A DNA stretch of 64,000 nucleotides, taken from an uncultured Granulosicoccaceae bacterium (GTDB lineage: Bacteria > Pseudomonadota > Gammaproteobacteria > Granulosicoccales > Granulosicoccaceae). The stretch is taken from assembly GCA_938035945.1 (NCBI GenBank), contig CALHOU010000055.1, positions 1-64,000 on the forward strand. The letters are read 5' to 3'. Numbering within the stretch: position 1 is the stretch's first letter; each line of letters opens with the position of its first letter. This document shows, in pieces, positions 44,184-55,032 of the stretch. A program made the translations under genes and the position numbers. The notes under the pieces were generated by a model. It was not told the DNA's origin, did not search any database, and saw only the letters and a program-made list of their open reading frames with translations.

Positions 44184-45584
44184 ATGGATCATTTTCACAT
44201 TGTTATAGCCGGTGGTGGTAATGCTGGCTTGTGCGCAGCTATCTCGGCTGCGCGAGCTGGCGCTTCAGTGTGCGTTTTAGAAGCGGCTCCTAAGGATTGG
44301 CGTGGTGGCAATACTCGGCATACGCGTAATATGCGAGTTGCACATGATGAAGGTAATGGAATACTAACCGGGCCTTATCCGGTTGACGAATACATGGATG
44401 ACTTAACCCGTGTAACTAATGGCAATACAGATACCGAGCTTGCCAGTTTAACCCTCGAAAAATCATCCGAACTTTGGGATTTCCTCGCGCAACAAGGCGT
44501 TCACTATCAACCATCACTCGGTGGTACTTTGTCTTTGGGAAGAACGAATGCGTTTTTTCTTGGTGGTGGCCGATCCATGCTAAATGCACTGTATCGCACG
44601 GCTCAGGCGCTGGGCGTTAGCGTTTTCTACGATGCAAAAGTAAGTGCGCTAGACATAGAAAACGGATTTTTCGAATCGGCCGAAGTCACTCATAATTGGC
44701 AGTCGTCTAACCCGCGAAAGTCGGTTATACACGGACGGGCTTTTATTGCGGCAGCGGGTGGTTTTGAAGCGAACATTGAATGGCTGAAAGAAGCCTGGGG
44801 GCCGGCGGCTGAGAATTTTCTTATTCGTGGAACACCTTACAACCGCGGCGATGTGCTCAAGCAATTGATCGATGCTGGTGTACAGTCTGTTGGCGATGCC
44901 AAGCAATGCCATGCGGTGGCGATTGACGGTCGTGCACCAAAATTCGATGGTGGCATTGTCACACGATTAGATTGTGTGCCATTTGGCATTGTATTAAATA
45001 ATCGGTGTGAGCGATTTTATGACGAAGGCGAAGACTTTTGGCCTAAGCGATACGCCATTTGGGGGCGCCTGGTTGCAGCTCAGCCAGACCAGGTTGGGCA
45101 TGTCATTATCGATTCAAAATCCATTGAACTGTTTATGCCTTCTGTATTTCCGCCTTTACAGGCGGATACCCTAGAAGAGCTGGCAACGCTGATCGGCATC
45201 GATGCGATGTCGTTGAATAAAACTGTTGCGAGTTTTAATCAAGCCTGCCGCGGAAAACAGTTCGATCACACTGTTCACGATGATTGTCATACTGAAGGTA
45301 TCGAACCTCCTAAAACCCATTGGGCCAGAGCCATTGATACGCCACCGTACTACGCCTATACATTACGCCCTGGCATCACCTTTACCTACCTTGGTGTTAA
45401 AGTTGATCGCGATGCACGCATGATCATGAGCGATGGTACGCCAAGCGCTAATCTCTATGCTGCTGGCGAGATAATGGCTGGAAACGTTCTTGGTGAAGGT
45501 TACCTGGCAGGGATTGGTATGACGATAGGTAGCGTGTTTGGGCGTATTGCTGGTGATACGGCGGCCAAACGTGTGAGTAACTAA
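44184..45584 (+). CDS. tcuA: FAD-dependent tricarballylate dehydrogenase TcuA
   Basis: The 466-residue flavoprotein opens with HIVIAGGGNAGLCAAISAARAG, an FAD dinucleotide motif. It contains WRGGNTRHTRNMR, the hallmark of TcuA/CobZ, and ends with the FAD-contacting NLYAAGEIMAGNVLGEGYLA. It oxidises tricarballylate to cis-aconitate and passes electrons to TcuB, encoded 26 bases downstream. No tcuC transporter or tcuR regulator gene is adjacent. An AGG lies eight bases before the ATG. Confidence 0.93.
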   Translation: MDHFHIVIAGGGNAGLCAAISAARAGASVCVLEAAPKDWRGGNTRHTRNMRVAHDEGNGILTGPYPVDEYMDDLTRVTNGNTDTELASLTLEKSSELWDFLAQQGVHYQPSLGGTLSLGRTNAFFLGGGRSMLNALYRTAQALGVSVFYDAKVSALDIENGFFESAEVTHNWQSSNPRKSVIHGRAFIAAAGGFEANIEWLKEAWGPAAENFLIRGTPYNRGDVLKQLIDAGVQSVGDAKQCHAVAIDGRAPKFDGGIVTRLDCVPFGIVLNNRCERFYDEGEDFWPKRYAIWGRLVAAQPDQVGHVIIDSKSIELFMPSVFPPLQADTLEELATLIGIDAMSLNKTVASFNQACRGKQFDHTVHDDCHTEGIEPPKTHWARAIDTPPYYAYTLRPGITFTYLGVKVDRDARMIMSDGTPSANLYAAGEIMAGNVLGEGYLAGIGMTIGSVFGRIAGDTAAKRVSN

Positions 45585-45610
45585 CTGCTCGGTAAACACA
45601 ACGACACTCA

Positions 45611-46723
45611 ATGAATACCATCATTCCAATTACTGAAATACAAACCGAAGCCGTGCGTCAAATGGGTGTATGCAATGCCTGTCGATATTGTGAAGGTGTT
45701 TGTGCCGTGTTTCCGGCCATGGAATTGCGACGTTCTTTGTCGGGGCAGGATGTTGATTACCTGGCGAATCTGTGTCACAGCTGCGGTGCTTGTCATTTTG
45801 ATTGTCAATACGCTAAGCCGCATGAATTTGCGATTGAGATACCAGCACTTATGTCTCAGCTTCGTGAAGAAACGTATTCACGCTATGTTTGGCCTTCGGC
45901 ACTTGCACCTGTTTTTGCACGCAATGGTTTGTGGATAAGTATCATCACCGCCATCACGGTTGCTTTATTTATTATTGGCTTTATTAGTTTTACAGAACCG
46001 AGTGTTTTATTTGCCAGTGGCAGTGAGGAGGGTGCGTTTTATCGAGCAATGCCACACAACGCCATGGTGGCTATATTCGGGTCGGTGTTTTTATTTTCCA
46101 TTCTAGCCATGAGCTTAGGTGTTCGACGTTATTGGCGCTCCACAGGTGCGCAAGGCAGTATGACTTGGCGCAGTCTTTGGCAAGCAGCCAAAGACGCTGG
46201 GCAACTGCGTTATCTTGATGGTGGTGGAATGGGCTGTATGCACGAAAGCGAAGAACCAAGCAACAGCCGACGCGTAGCGCATCATTTCACCTTCTATGGG
46301 TTCTTGCTTTGCCTGGCATCAACATCAGTGGCTACGATCATGCATTATGTGTTTGGCGTGCAAGCGCCATACCCCTGGTGGTCGCCAACAGTGGTACTGG
46401 GTACTCTGGGTGGAATCGGTTTAATTGTAGGACCTATCGGATTGCTAAAAGCCAAACGTGAGAAACACGACGCTTTGAAGCCCGAACGCAGTTCTGGGAT
46501 GGATGTTGCGTTCTTGTACATGTTGCTCGCCACCAGCATCACCGGCCTATTGTTGCTGGTGTTTAGAGCGACGCCTGCAATGGGGTTATTGTTGGCGCTG
46601 CATTTAGGCATTGTTTTTTCGTTGTTCTTAAGCATGCCCTATGGGAAGTTTGTACATGGTTTGTATCGCTATGCGGCGTTAATGCGGCATGCGCATGAGC
46701 AAGCGCAAATTAACAAACACTAA
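45611..46723 (+). CDS. tcuB: Tricarballylate utilization protein TcuB
   Basis: The 370-residue protein has two N-terminal [4Fe-4S] motifs (CNACRYCEGVC and CHSCGACHFDC) and a membrane region with six hydrophobic helices (for example IITAITVALFIIGFISF). This matches the TcuB/CitB family that reoxidises TcuA and delivers electrons to the quinone pool. Its stop overlaps the stop of the convergent pbpC by three bases. Confidence 0.93.
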   Translation: MNTIIPITEIQTEAVRQMGVCNACRYCEGVCAVFPAMELRRSLSGQDVDYLANLCHSCGACHFDCQYAKPHEFAIEIPALMSQLREETYSRYVWPSALAPVFARNGLWISIITAITVALFIIGFISFTEPSVLFASGSEEGAFYRAMPHNAMVAIFGSVFLFSILAMSLGVRRYWRSTGAQGSMTWRSLWQAAKDAGQLRYLDGGGMGCMHESEEPSNSRRVAHHFTFYGFLLCLASTSVATIMHYVFGVQAPYPWWSPTVVLGTLGGIGLIVGPIGLLKAKREKHDALKPERSSGMDVAFLYMLLATSITGLLLLVFRATPAMGLLLALHLGIVFSLFLSMPYGKFVHGLYRYAALMRHAHEQAQINKH

Positions 46724-49116
46724 TTCACTATACTCGTTCTGACTGAACTTCTACTTGATCGTCCTACATTGTCGATCACGGTTACGCTGAAGTCGCCTTG
46801 TCTGGCGCGCCATAGTAGGGGTTGATTCGGTTGTGAGTGACCGATGTATTGATTGTTGATAAACCAATACAATTTGTTTGCATCACTTGCCACATTTGCA
46901 GTGAGTGGTATTCGCTCCGTGTCCAATCTATCCGATTGCAGGGCATAGGTTAAGCTTGGATTTGGTGAGGTTATATCAGGCGCATCCACGGCAATCGACT
47001 GATGAAACTGATCGCAGCCAGGCATAAAGGGAGGCGGCTTCTTTTTTTCGATGCCAGCGTTGCTGAAGGCGCGAGCAATATCACTAGGCCAAAATTCGAA
47101 TATGTTTAGTTCGGTATTGCCTGCATGTGAATTACAAGCTCTTAAACCCGTTTCTCTGTCAATGGGTATTTCGCGAAATACCCTTTTTGATTTAATAGGC
47201 GATATGCCTGGAATAAACCAATCTAATTTAACATCAGGGCAGTGTTCGATATCCAGATCACCACTGGTTTGACAAATTTCAATTTGTTTCAGATTTAAGC
47301 GGTGAGTATTTGTCCAAACATTGTTTCTACCCGCGTCATGCTGTTGGAGGTGGTCTGCAATGTTAAAAAACAAGGGCGCAGCAGCGCGTCTTCCAATAAA
47401 GGCAGGATTGGCTTTACCATCAAAATTGCCTACCCAAACGGCTAGCACATATTGTCCAACTACGCCGATGCTCCAAGCATCGCGAAACGCATAAGATGTT
47501 CCGGTCTTCCATGGAATGTTTTGTGACAAGTCACTAGCGGAATAAAGTGCCTTGTTAATCGGATTTCTTCTTGGTCTTGGATTACTACTTAACATCTGTA
47601 GTGTTAGATAACTTGCTTCAGGGCTTAGTAGATAATCAGGTTCTGGTGTGGCTTGCTTGTTTTTTGGTCCGATTACTGATCGTGCAATGTTAAACCGGCC
47701 GTGATTTGCAAGTGTTGCATACCACTGCACCAGTTCCAACATGCTGACTTCGTTGCCGCCCAGTGCCAAGCTCAATCCATAGTGGTCGCTTGACTCTAGC
47801 CTCCGTGGATTTGACTGAGCCAACCATTCATGAAACGTAGGCGCTTTTAGCTCGTTCATTAGTGAAACGGCTGGTATGTTTCGGCTTCTTACCAAAGCAT
47901 CGCGCGCACTCAGTGGCCCAGTAAATTGCTTATCGTAATTCTCAGGGGAATAGGCGCTGAACTGTTTTGGGGTGTCCTTTAGAATGCTGCTAGGATGAAT
48001 GATGCCTTGCTCAGTTGCCAGTGCATAAATAAACGGTTTTAACGTAGAACCGGGTGAACGTAACGCACGTGTACCATTAACTTGGCCCAAAATAGTATTA
48101 TTGAAGTAATTGACGGAGCCTAACTCGGCTTTGATTTGCATATCGGTGTAGTCCAAAACGAGTACGCTAGTATTAAACACTCCTTTGATATGGTTTTGTT
48201 CGATATACCGTTTTGCCAGAATTTCTATTGTACTTTGTAGTTCCAGCGACAAGGTGCTTGAATTAATATCATTTTGTAACAAGGTTTCGTTTTGCGTTTT
48301 CTGGATTAGCCGATCGACAAAGTGCGGTGCAAGAAAGGGGAGTTGTTTTGGTGAATGAACCAGTAGGGCTTGCGATAAATTGTGTTTGTCCATATTGGAT
48401 AAAGATCGGGTCTCTAACCACATTTCAATTAATCGCTCACGCGCGAGGCTAGCTTGTTTGTAGCCAGCTTGTGTGCTGGGTAGACGACGATTTGGGTTTT
48501 GCGGGACCACGGCTAACAGTAAAGATTCAGCTGTGGTTAGTTCAATGGATTGTTTATGAAAATAAGTAAGACTAGCAGCGGCGATCCCCTGAATATTGTG
48601 CCCGTAAGGTGCAAGGTTGAAGTACGCCTCTAAAATCTCTGCCTTTGAATAATGCCGCTCCAGAATCAGGGCTTGCCAGATTTGATTGAGCTTACCCGGT
48701 ATGCGCGTTGTGTTTAAATTAAATCGAAGCCTTGCCAGTTGCATGGTGATTGTCGATGCCCCCATGCGACGCCCATTGCTAAAATAGCTACTGTAAGTTG
48801 CCCGTAGTAGTGAGAAAAGATTTACCCCGTGGTGTGAGTAAAAATATTGATCTTCATACAGTAATGTTGCAGCTTGAAGATCTGCAGGTATGTCTTTCAA
48901 GGATACAGACAATCTGTATTGCTGATCACCGCTTAAGCTTAAACGTAGAAGTTTTCCTTCGCTTGAATAATAAGCCTGTGAATTTTTCGTATCGGGATAC
49001 AACACAGGCTTGGGTGCCGCATACAGAGACACCATCGCTATGACTGCAAATAGAGCTAATATCGCTAAAGCCCATTGACCTACGTTTCGCCAAGCAAGTG
49101 CAATGTAACCAGTCAT
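46720..49116 (-). CDS. pbpC: Penicillin-binding protein 1C
   Basis: The 798-residue bifunctional enzyme has an N-terminal membrane anchor (WALAILALFAVIAMVSLYA). Its glycosyltransferase domain has YEDQYFYSHHGVNLFSLLRA and STITMQLARL. Its transpeptidase has SPGSTLKPFIYALA (SxxK), SRNIPA (SxN) and KTGTSYAFRDAW (KTG). A C-terminal BiPBP_C domain follows. It polymerises peptidoglycan on the outer face of the inner membrane. The gene lies five bases after the alpha-2-macroglobulin gene, the conserved pairing of PBP1C with periplasmic macroglobulins. Confidence 0.96.
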   Translation of the reverse strand: MTGYIALAWRNVGQWALAILALFAVIAMVSLYAAPKPVLYPDTKNSQAYYSSEGKLLRLSLSGDQQYRLSVSLKDIPADLQAATLLYEDQYFYSHHGVNLFSLLRATYSSYFSNGRRMGASTITMQLARLRFNLNTTRIPGKLNQIWQALILERHYSKAEILEAYFNLAPYGHNIQGIAAASLTYFHKQSIELTTAESLLLAVVPQNPNRRLPSTQAGYKQASLARERLIEMWLETRSLSNMDKHNLSQALLVHSPKQLPFLAPHFVDRLIQKTQNETLLQNDINSSTLSLELQSTIEILAKRYIEQNHIKGVFNTSVLVLDYTDMQIKAELGSVNYFNNTILGQVNGTRALRSPGSTLKPFIYALATEQGIIHPSSILKDTPKQFSAYSPENYDKQFTGPLSARDALVRSRNIPAVSLMNELKAPTFHEWLAQSNPRRLESSDHYGLSLALGGNEVSMLELVQWYATLANHGRFNIARSVIGPKNKQATPEPDYLLSPEASYLTLQMLSSNPRPRRNPINKALYSASDLSQNIPWKTGTSYAFRDAWSIGVVGQYVLAVWVGNFDGKANPAFIGRRAAAPLFFNIADHLQQHDAGRNNVWTNTHRLNLKQIEICQTSGDLDIEHCPDVKLDWFIPGISPIKSKRVFREIPIDRETGLRACNSHAGNTELNIFEFWPSDIARAFSNAGIEKKKPPPFMPGCDQFHQSIAVDAPDITSPNPSLTYALQSDRLDTERIPLTANVASDANKLYWFINNQYIGHSQPNQPLLWRARQGDFSVTVIDNVGRSSRSSVRTSIVN

Positions 49117-49121
49117 CTGGG

Positions 49122-52100
49122 TTAGTGTGCGTTTACGGTAAATTTGCTTGCACTAGAGTGACCATTCACGGTGTCGTCATACATAGCATTTGCGTAGGTT
49201 GCGGGTACCGTGAATTCGCCCGCAGTGCTAAGGCGAGCCTTATAGGTGATCTGCAAACCACCAGGAGTTATGGTTGCATACGCGACTAGCCGGTCTTCGC
49301 GTATATCTAAGTAGTCGACTATGTCAGTGGCTTGTTGGCGTTGACGAGCATCTTTCGCATCGATCTCAAAACCACCTGGGAGTAAGTCCACTATAGCAAC
49401 GGCCTGATGTTGTTGTTGATCGGTGCTGCGTATAGACAGTTTGACTAATACATCATCCCCCTGTGCGGGCGCGTTTAGTAATTTTGTTCCCTCAGCACTG
49501 AGTATTTCTTTAGATACCGCTATACCATTGTCTAGCTCAAGGGTAGGTGGGTTAGCGTCAAAACCCGTTTGCGTTGCTTGATAGTAGGCGGGCAGCTCGC
49601 TCAACAATTTACCCGCTTTTATATTTGTTGCCAGAGTGGCCGTGTATTTGTTGTTCTCGCTGTCAAATTCCACCTCTGTATAGGGTTGCCAACGTGCCGA
49701 TGAATTTCGATTTTTATCGTCAAGCGTCTCTGTGGTTTCTACACGTAACTCCATTAATTGGCTTTTGGCTATATTTGAATACGCTTTTAATGCGATTAGC
49801 GCGCGGCCGGACGAAAACGTGTTGATGTCGTTATTTAAAATGGGCTCAATGATGGCGTCTACCCTGTTAACATCTTTGTCATTGAATATTTGCTTAAAAT
49901 GTCTGGCCAGTAGATAGACAACCATAGAATCCCGGTACAATGCCGAATCATAGTGAGACTTGTTTTCGTGTTTTTCGCGAAATACATAATGTCTGATTAG
50001 CTTATCTGCATCTTCATCTCTATGCAGAAGCTTAAAGCTCGAGGCGATGTAAGCGCCGATCAACTGCTTTTGCCATGTTGCTTTTCTCGTGTCACTTCTG
50101 TCTAAAATTGCTTGAAGCTGTATTAGAGTATTGTTGGTTTGTTCACCTTGTCTGGTCAATAGATACAGTGCATAGGCGGTTAACTCAGGTTTGTTGCGCA
50201 TGTTCTTCGGGTCTAGGCTAAATGTCTTCAAATAGCTCACGCCTTTTTGGATAATGGATGCTGGTACTCTAATTTCTTGTTCCTCTGCATCAATCATTGC
50301 GTGCAGAACATGAACACTGGCAACATCTTCCACTTGCCCTGATTTTGGCCAAAGGCTAAAGCCACCACTTGGTAGTTGTCGCTGGCCTAAACTGACAAAC
50401 GCTGACTCAATTTGTCTGAGTTTATCCACCGGAGACCCTAAGTAGTTGGGATGATCAATAAAGCTAAGCTTAGGCACAAGCTTGGATATTATTTGTTCAG
50501 TGCAGGCATGTGGAAATACATCCAGGTAATGCGTGAGTCCATCGATCAGTATGCTTGGGTTGTTGGATGCAACAAGCATTGACGTTGATCTGTCTTTAAG
50601 TAAGCTGCGTTCAACCGTGATAATTGTCTCTGTCTCAGTGGTTTTTCCGCGCTTAACCGTGCTGCGCCGTAATGTGGCTGGACGAATACTCACCGTTGCA
50701 GTCACACGACGTGCGACGGTGCCTGGAATGTTTACGTTGTACGCCGATGCAGTAAAGGACAAGTCAGCCGACCCTAATTTTTCTTTCGCCTGTAATTCGA
50801 ACAGGTAAGTATGTTCATCACCATTGTTTATTACATGACTTAAACTTGATTTACTTAATATCTTAAAATAAGGAGACCGCATAAGTTCAAGTTCAATCTC
50901 GCTCACATCGGGCGCCTTATCCATTTGATTGGACACGCCAATAGCTACTGTAAATCTATCCCCGGGTGATACCGCCAAGGGGAGGTTTGGTGTAACCACA
51001 AAGGGGCCTTTAACGATAACTTTAGCACTTGTGCTGTCGAAGCGATGATCGTCAAGTGCGATCGCCATCACGCGAAGTGTGCCGTCGAAGTGATCAGGTA
51101 AATCGAATTTCATGGATTGGCTTGTTGTACCTGCAGGCACGATTCCCGACCAAAACGCGACCGGGTCTTTTACTTTACGCGCAAATGGATTTAAGTTGCT
51201 ACCAGTGGTTTCCGCTACGTCGGTATCCATGTCGCCACCGCTGGCTGAATATTCGTACAACAGATTGAATTCTGGTAAAAGAAGGTCGAACATTTGGTAG
51301 GTATCAACTTGCAACGCGCGTTTTTGTAGGAAGAAACTTAAAGGATCTGGGGTAGCATAATTACCGGCTTGTAGAATGCCTTCATCTACGGCAAATATAA
51401 TCGCACGACCTTTATGTGTACTTTTGTACTTAACTTCGAGTGTTTCTCCTGGCTTTACTTGGGTCGGCGTGTCTAGGGTCAAATTCATTTTAAATTTATC
51501 CTTCGATAAATCAAACGGTGCAACTGCGTAGCTCAATGGTGCTGTGAATACTTCCGTCGAGCCGGGTGTGCGCACAAAAGCCACTTGCACATACGCGTTT
51601 CCGTGCAGTCCTTCAGGCACTTGAATACGTTTTATGCTTTGCGTGGTGGTGGATCTGAACCATTCGAACGAGTGTGTTTTCTCGGTTTCGATGCTGATTA
51701 ACCCTGAGCCCGTGTAGGGTGCTTTTATTTGCAGTTCTATCCAGTCACCCGGTGCGTAGGCTGCTTTATCCAGTACAAGCTCTAACTGCGTGTCTTTGTC
51801 TAGTTTCGCGAATGTGCTGTCGTTGCCGACCACGCTATAGTCAATTGTTTGTCTGATATCGCCTTCGCTATCAATAAAAACGAGTTGGAATTTCCCGGTT
51901 TGCTGTGTATTTACTTCGTGTACGTACCCGTTAGACCCTATAGTCATAGGCTTTTGGCTTAGTTGGTTTATTTTGGGAATTGACTTATACCGATAAGTCC
52001 CATTTGCTAGCTCTACCAAGGTCGAAATGGTCTCAATTTGGTTAACCCGCATCTCGAAGTCGCAGTCCATGCTATTAATGTATTTGTCGATACATAACAA

Positions 52101-54920
52101 TTTAATATCGTGAGTATGGGATTGTTTCAGATAAAACTGATTTTCGATGTTGTAGCCAACAAGATACTCTCTGGGTGAGAACCTAAAGGTGTTTTGTGCA
52201 TGAACGCTTCTGCCACCATTTTGTTCGAAACCTTGTGTATGCAGTTTTACTTGATAGGTCCCGCCGGAATATTTGTTAACATTTAGTTTTAAGTGTGCGC
52301 GACCTTCAGTATCGGTGTTAGTTGCAGCGACATCTCCATTGTTTTGCGGTTGGTGGTTGGTTTTGCTACTGACATTTTCAGTAAACGTATAGTTTGGGTA
52401 TTTGGAAAATCTAAATGCCGTACGGTTAAGACTAAAGCTAGCTGTGATTTTTCTCTGTTGAGCTGGTGCGCCGAATAAATTATGCAATGAAACTTGAAAA
52501 TCTAGCTCATTGTTGTTTAACCATCCTTTGATAGCGTTATTGTCTTCTCTGTCTGCACGAGACTGCAAGATGTTGTTAGATAATGCGCTCTTTATTTTAA
52601 GCCGATCTGGTTCGAATTCTTCAACCATGAAATTTACCGCGCCTAAATGCTTGTAGTGGTGTCCATTAACATGCAGGCTAAGGTTTGCCTCATAGTTACC
52701 GGTGTTGAATTCGCGGGTGGTATCTAAGTCAATCTCCAGTAAGCCATCCGTTCCGAGTAGATGTGGTTTTTGATAGATGGTGTTGCCGCGCGGGTCAACT
52801 ACACTGATTCGCACGCTAAAGGGCTCGTCTATTCGAATTTTCTCGTCTCTCACAATTGCGGCAATGTTCACAGACTCGCCTGGTCGATAAAGTCCACGAT
52901 CAGTGAACATAAATGCACTTAGCGAATGTGGTTCGTTAGCGTTTAGGTATTGTCCGCCGGTTTCAAACCGTGACAGATTCAGTTGACGGTTTGGGTTTGA
53001 TAATGGCAGGTAAGCTAAGTCGTTTTCAGATTGCACGACGATTGCCACAGGTTCTTTGTCGTCGCGAAGATAGCTTAGGTTAGGGAGCTTTGCATGTCCC
53101 CGATTGTTGGTAGTTACATCTAACGCGGACCGTCCGTTGCGCCCCAACACTGAAACGTTTGCGTTTGCCAGAGACATTTTTTTGCTGATTTTTTGTACAA
53201 ACACATCACGTGTGCCGTCAGCATTGTGTTTGGTGATAAAGCCGATGTCGGTGATAAGTACGAGTTGGCGTTTCAATTCCATTCTGGAGTCATCAAAATT
53301 ACTTGCGGTTGCTTCAATCATGAAAACACCGGTCGGTTTATTTTTATCGACCAGATCACTGGTTAGGTCATAGGAGGAATAGACCGCCTGAGCAGGGTTT
53401 GAATTATTGAGTTGAATTTTTTTACTTGTGATAACGGCTAGATCGGCCATCGTAAAATTCTGAGTAAGGCGGATATCATCAAATCGACCATGAGATTGGC
53501 TAATTAGATGATTTAGATCCTGTTGGTCGACTCGACCTACTTCAACATATAGCGCGTGATAGTTTCGTGTGACAAACCCGATTTTATGTGTTCCATGGCT
53601 ATCGAGTACATTACCTTCACCAAGAAATGCCAGTTCTGTGGGAAATTGAGGTGCATCGTGGATTTCAGCATAGTCTTTATTGCTGATGTAACCGGCAGAC
53701 GAAGCCAGTCCTTTACGCACTCGCAGTACTATTTGCCGGTTCTCGGGCGCTGCAAATACCAAACTAAAATGCCGGGAGTTCTTCCGCGCAGTGGGAAGCA
53801 GTTTAAATTCAATGTCGGTTAGCTGTTTTTCAATGGCAGGGGTGATTTCATTGGTACTTAGCCATTGTCCGGTTACACCTTTTCGCTTTTTCTTGGGAAG
53901 GAGTTTGACTTCAAGATGATCTCGCACGGCTTCCAGGTTAGTGACAATGCTAAACCGTAGCGCGATTGCCTGTTGCGGGACATTGTCGTCGTTTCTTACA
54001 ATTAAGGATTCTGTTTTTTCTATGTTAAAAATATCATCTACGCTGGGGATTTGTATGTTGTTATACACCAGCTCCTTTTCAATTTTATTGTGTTGAGTTG
54101 GCACCTCTCTAAGAGTTGTAGGTTTTTTGATCCCTTTTACTGCAAACTCTGGTGGAAGGGATGCGGTTAGAAACCGTGTTTTATTGTTGATATCGATTTT
54201 TTCAGAATTAATATAGAACAGTCTATTAGGCTGGAATCCCTCACGCACGTCTCGTGTGATGTCATAAGTTAAATTAACATCACCCTGTGTATCATCGGCT
54301 ATAACCAACTTGTAGTGTTGTTGAAGTACATCTTCGTTTATCGGGTGTGAGAACTCCAATGTACTGATATATCGAAATTCGCCGTCCATGGACGGGTCAG
54401 TATGTAGCTCGCTGTTTCTTACCAAGACCTTTAAAGAGCGAGTAGTAAATTCGTGCTTTTTGTTGTTAAACCGTACATGGTCTAAAAATAGTTCTGGCGC
54501 CAATGACATTGTGTAGGTCACGTTTGCCGGCCAGTGGTATTTCGGTTGAAACGTGAATTGGTTACCGGTTTTTGTCCAGTTACCTTCAACCTTGGGTTCG
54601 AGTTTAATTTTTTGATTTAGAGTCTTTTGATTAATGTTTGCACGCAAAACTCGCGAAAATTGATCATCCTCGTAGTTGATAGTCCTAGCCGCGTGTTTTT
54701 TTGCTTTTTCCAATGCTTTGATGTTGGCGGGGAAGTTGACAACTAAAGCAGATGGCGTTTTGGCGCTTAACGAAGGCACGGTCGGTGCACTGATTGAAAC
54801 GTCGTAAGTCAACGTAGGATTGTTATCTCCCAGCAGTCGATCGCAAGCCGATAGTGTAAGAACCGCAAGTACCCAAAATAGGCACAGCAGTCTTGTTTTT
54901 GCTTTACTTCTAATGTCCAT
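49122..54920 (-). CDS. Bacterial alpha-2-macroglobulin lipoprotein with thioester
   Basis: The 1932-residue protein has a lipobox (LAVLTLSAC) and a long series of beta-sandwich macroglobulin domains. The thioester motif C-T-E-Q has its cysteine at residue 1473 (bases 50493-50504), in FPHACTEQI. Helical thioester-domain repeats (QLPSGGFSLWP, LTAYALYLLTRQGE) follow, then a C-terminal receptor-type domain. E. coli YfhM has about 1650 residues, so this one is longer. It should trap attacking proteases in the periplasm, and PBP1C from the adjacent gene would repair the wall. It is the first gene of the pair. Confidence 0.95.
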   Translation of the reverse strand: MDIRSKAKTRLLCLFWVLAVLTLSACDRLLGDNNPTLTYDVSISAPTVPSLSAKTPSALVVNFPANIKALEKAKKHAARTINYEDDQFSRVLRANINQKTLNQKIKLEPKVEGNWTKTGNQFTFQPKYHWPANVTYTMSLAPELFLDHVRFNNKKHEFTTRSLKVLVRNSELHTDPSMDGEFRYISTLEFSHPINEDVLQQHYKLVIADDTQGDVNLTYDITRDVREGFQPNRLFYINSEKIDINNKTRFLTASLPPEFAVKGIKKPTTLREVPTQHNKIEKELVYNNIQIPSVDDIFNIEKTESLIVRNDDNVPQQAIALRFSIVTNLEAVRDHLEVKLLPKKKRKGVTGQWLSTNEITPAIEKQLTDIEFKLLPTARKNSRHFSLVFAAPENRQIVLRVRKGLASSAGYISNKDYAEIHDAPQFPTELAFLGEGNVLDSHGTHKIGFVTRNYHALYVEVGRVDQQDLNHLISQSHGRFDDIRLTQNFTMADLAVITSKKIQLNNSNPAQAVYSSYDLTSDLVDKNKPTGVFMIEATASNFDDSRMELKRQLVLITDIGFITKHNADGTRDVFVQKISKKMSLANANVSVLGRNGRSALDVTTNNRGHAKLPNLSYLRDDKEPVAIVVQSENDLAYLPLSNPNRQLNLSRFETGGQYLNANEPHSLSAFMFTDRGLYRPGESVNIAAIVRDEKIRIDEPFSVRISVVDPRGNTIYQKPHLLGTDGLLEIDLDTTREFNTGNYEANLSLHVNGHHYKHLGAVNFMVEEFEPDRLKIKSALSNNILQSRADREDNNAIKGWLNNNELDFQVSLHNLFGAPAQQRKITASFSLNRTAFRFSKYPNYTFTENVSSKTNHQPQNNGDVAATNTDTEGRAHLKLNVNKYSGGTYQVKLHTQGFEQNGGRSVHAQNTFRFSPREYLVGYNIENQFYLKQSHTHDIKLLCIDKYINSMDCDFEMRVNQIETISTLVELANGTYRYKSIPKINQLSQKPMTIGSNGYVHEVNTQQTGKFQLVFIDSEGDIRQTIDYSVVGNDSTFAKLDKDTQLELVLDKAAYAPGDWIELQIKAPYTGSGLISIETEKTHSFEWFRSTTTQSIKRIQVPEGLHGNAYVQVAFVRTPGSTEVFTAPLSYAVAPFDLSKDKFKMNLTLDTPTQVKPGETLEVKYKSTHKGRAIIFAVDEGILQAGNYATPDPLSFFLQKRALQVDTYQMFDLLLPEFNLLYEYSASGGDMDTDVAETTGSNLNPFARKVKDPVAFWSGIVPAGTTSQSMKFDLPDHFDGTLRVMAIALDDHRFDSTSAKVIVKGPFVVTPNLPLAVSPGDRFTVAIGVSNQMDKAPDVSEIELELMRSPYFKILSKSSLSHVINNGDEHTYLFELQAKEKLGSADLSFTASAYNVNIPGTVARRVTATVSIRPATLRRSTVKRGKTTETETIITVERSLLKDRSTSMLVASNNPSILIDGLTHYLDVFPHACTEQIISKLVPKLSFIDHPNYLGSPVDKLRQIESAFVSLGQRQLPSGGFSLWPKSGQVEDVASVHVLHAMIDAEEQEIRVPASIIQKGVSYLKTFSLDPKNMRNKPELTAYALYLLTRQGEQTNNTLIQLQAILDRSDTRKATWQKQLIGAYIASSFKLLHRDEDADKLIRHYVFREKHENKSHYDSALYRDSMVVYLLARHFKQIFNDKDVNRVDAIIEPILNNDINTFSSGRALIALKAYSNIAKSQLMELRVETTETLDDKNRNSSARWQPYTEVEFDSENNKYTATLATNIKAGKLLSELPAYYQATQTGFDANPPTLELDNGIAVSKEILSAEGTKLLNAPAQGDDVLVKLSIRSTDQQQHQAVAIVDLLPGGFEIDAKDARQRQQATDIVDYLDIREDRLVAYATITPGGLQITYKARLSTAGEFTVPATYANAMYDDTVNGHSSASKFTVNAH

Positions 54921-55032
54921 AATGTAGTCACACGTAATGAGTGCTACATTTTTACCGTAGTTGGTCTAGCTAAACTATCGATCAACTAGGCTTGACTGCG
55001 ATTTATCCTAATTGAACATATTTCGTCAGATT

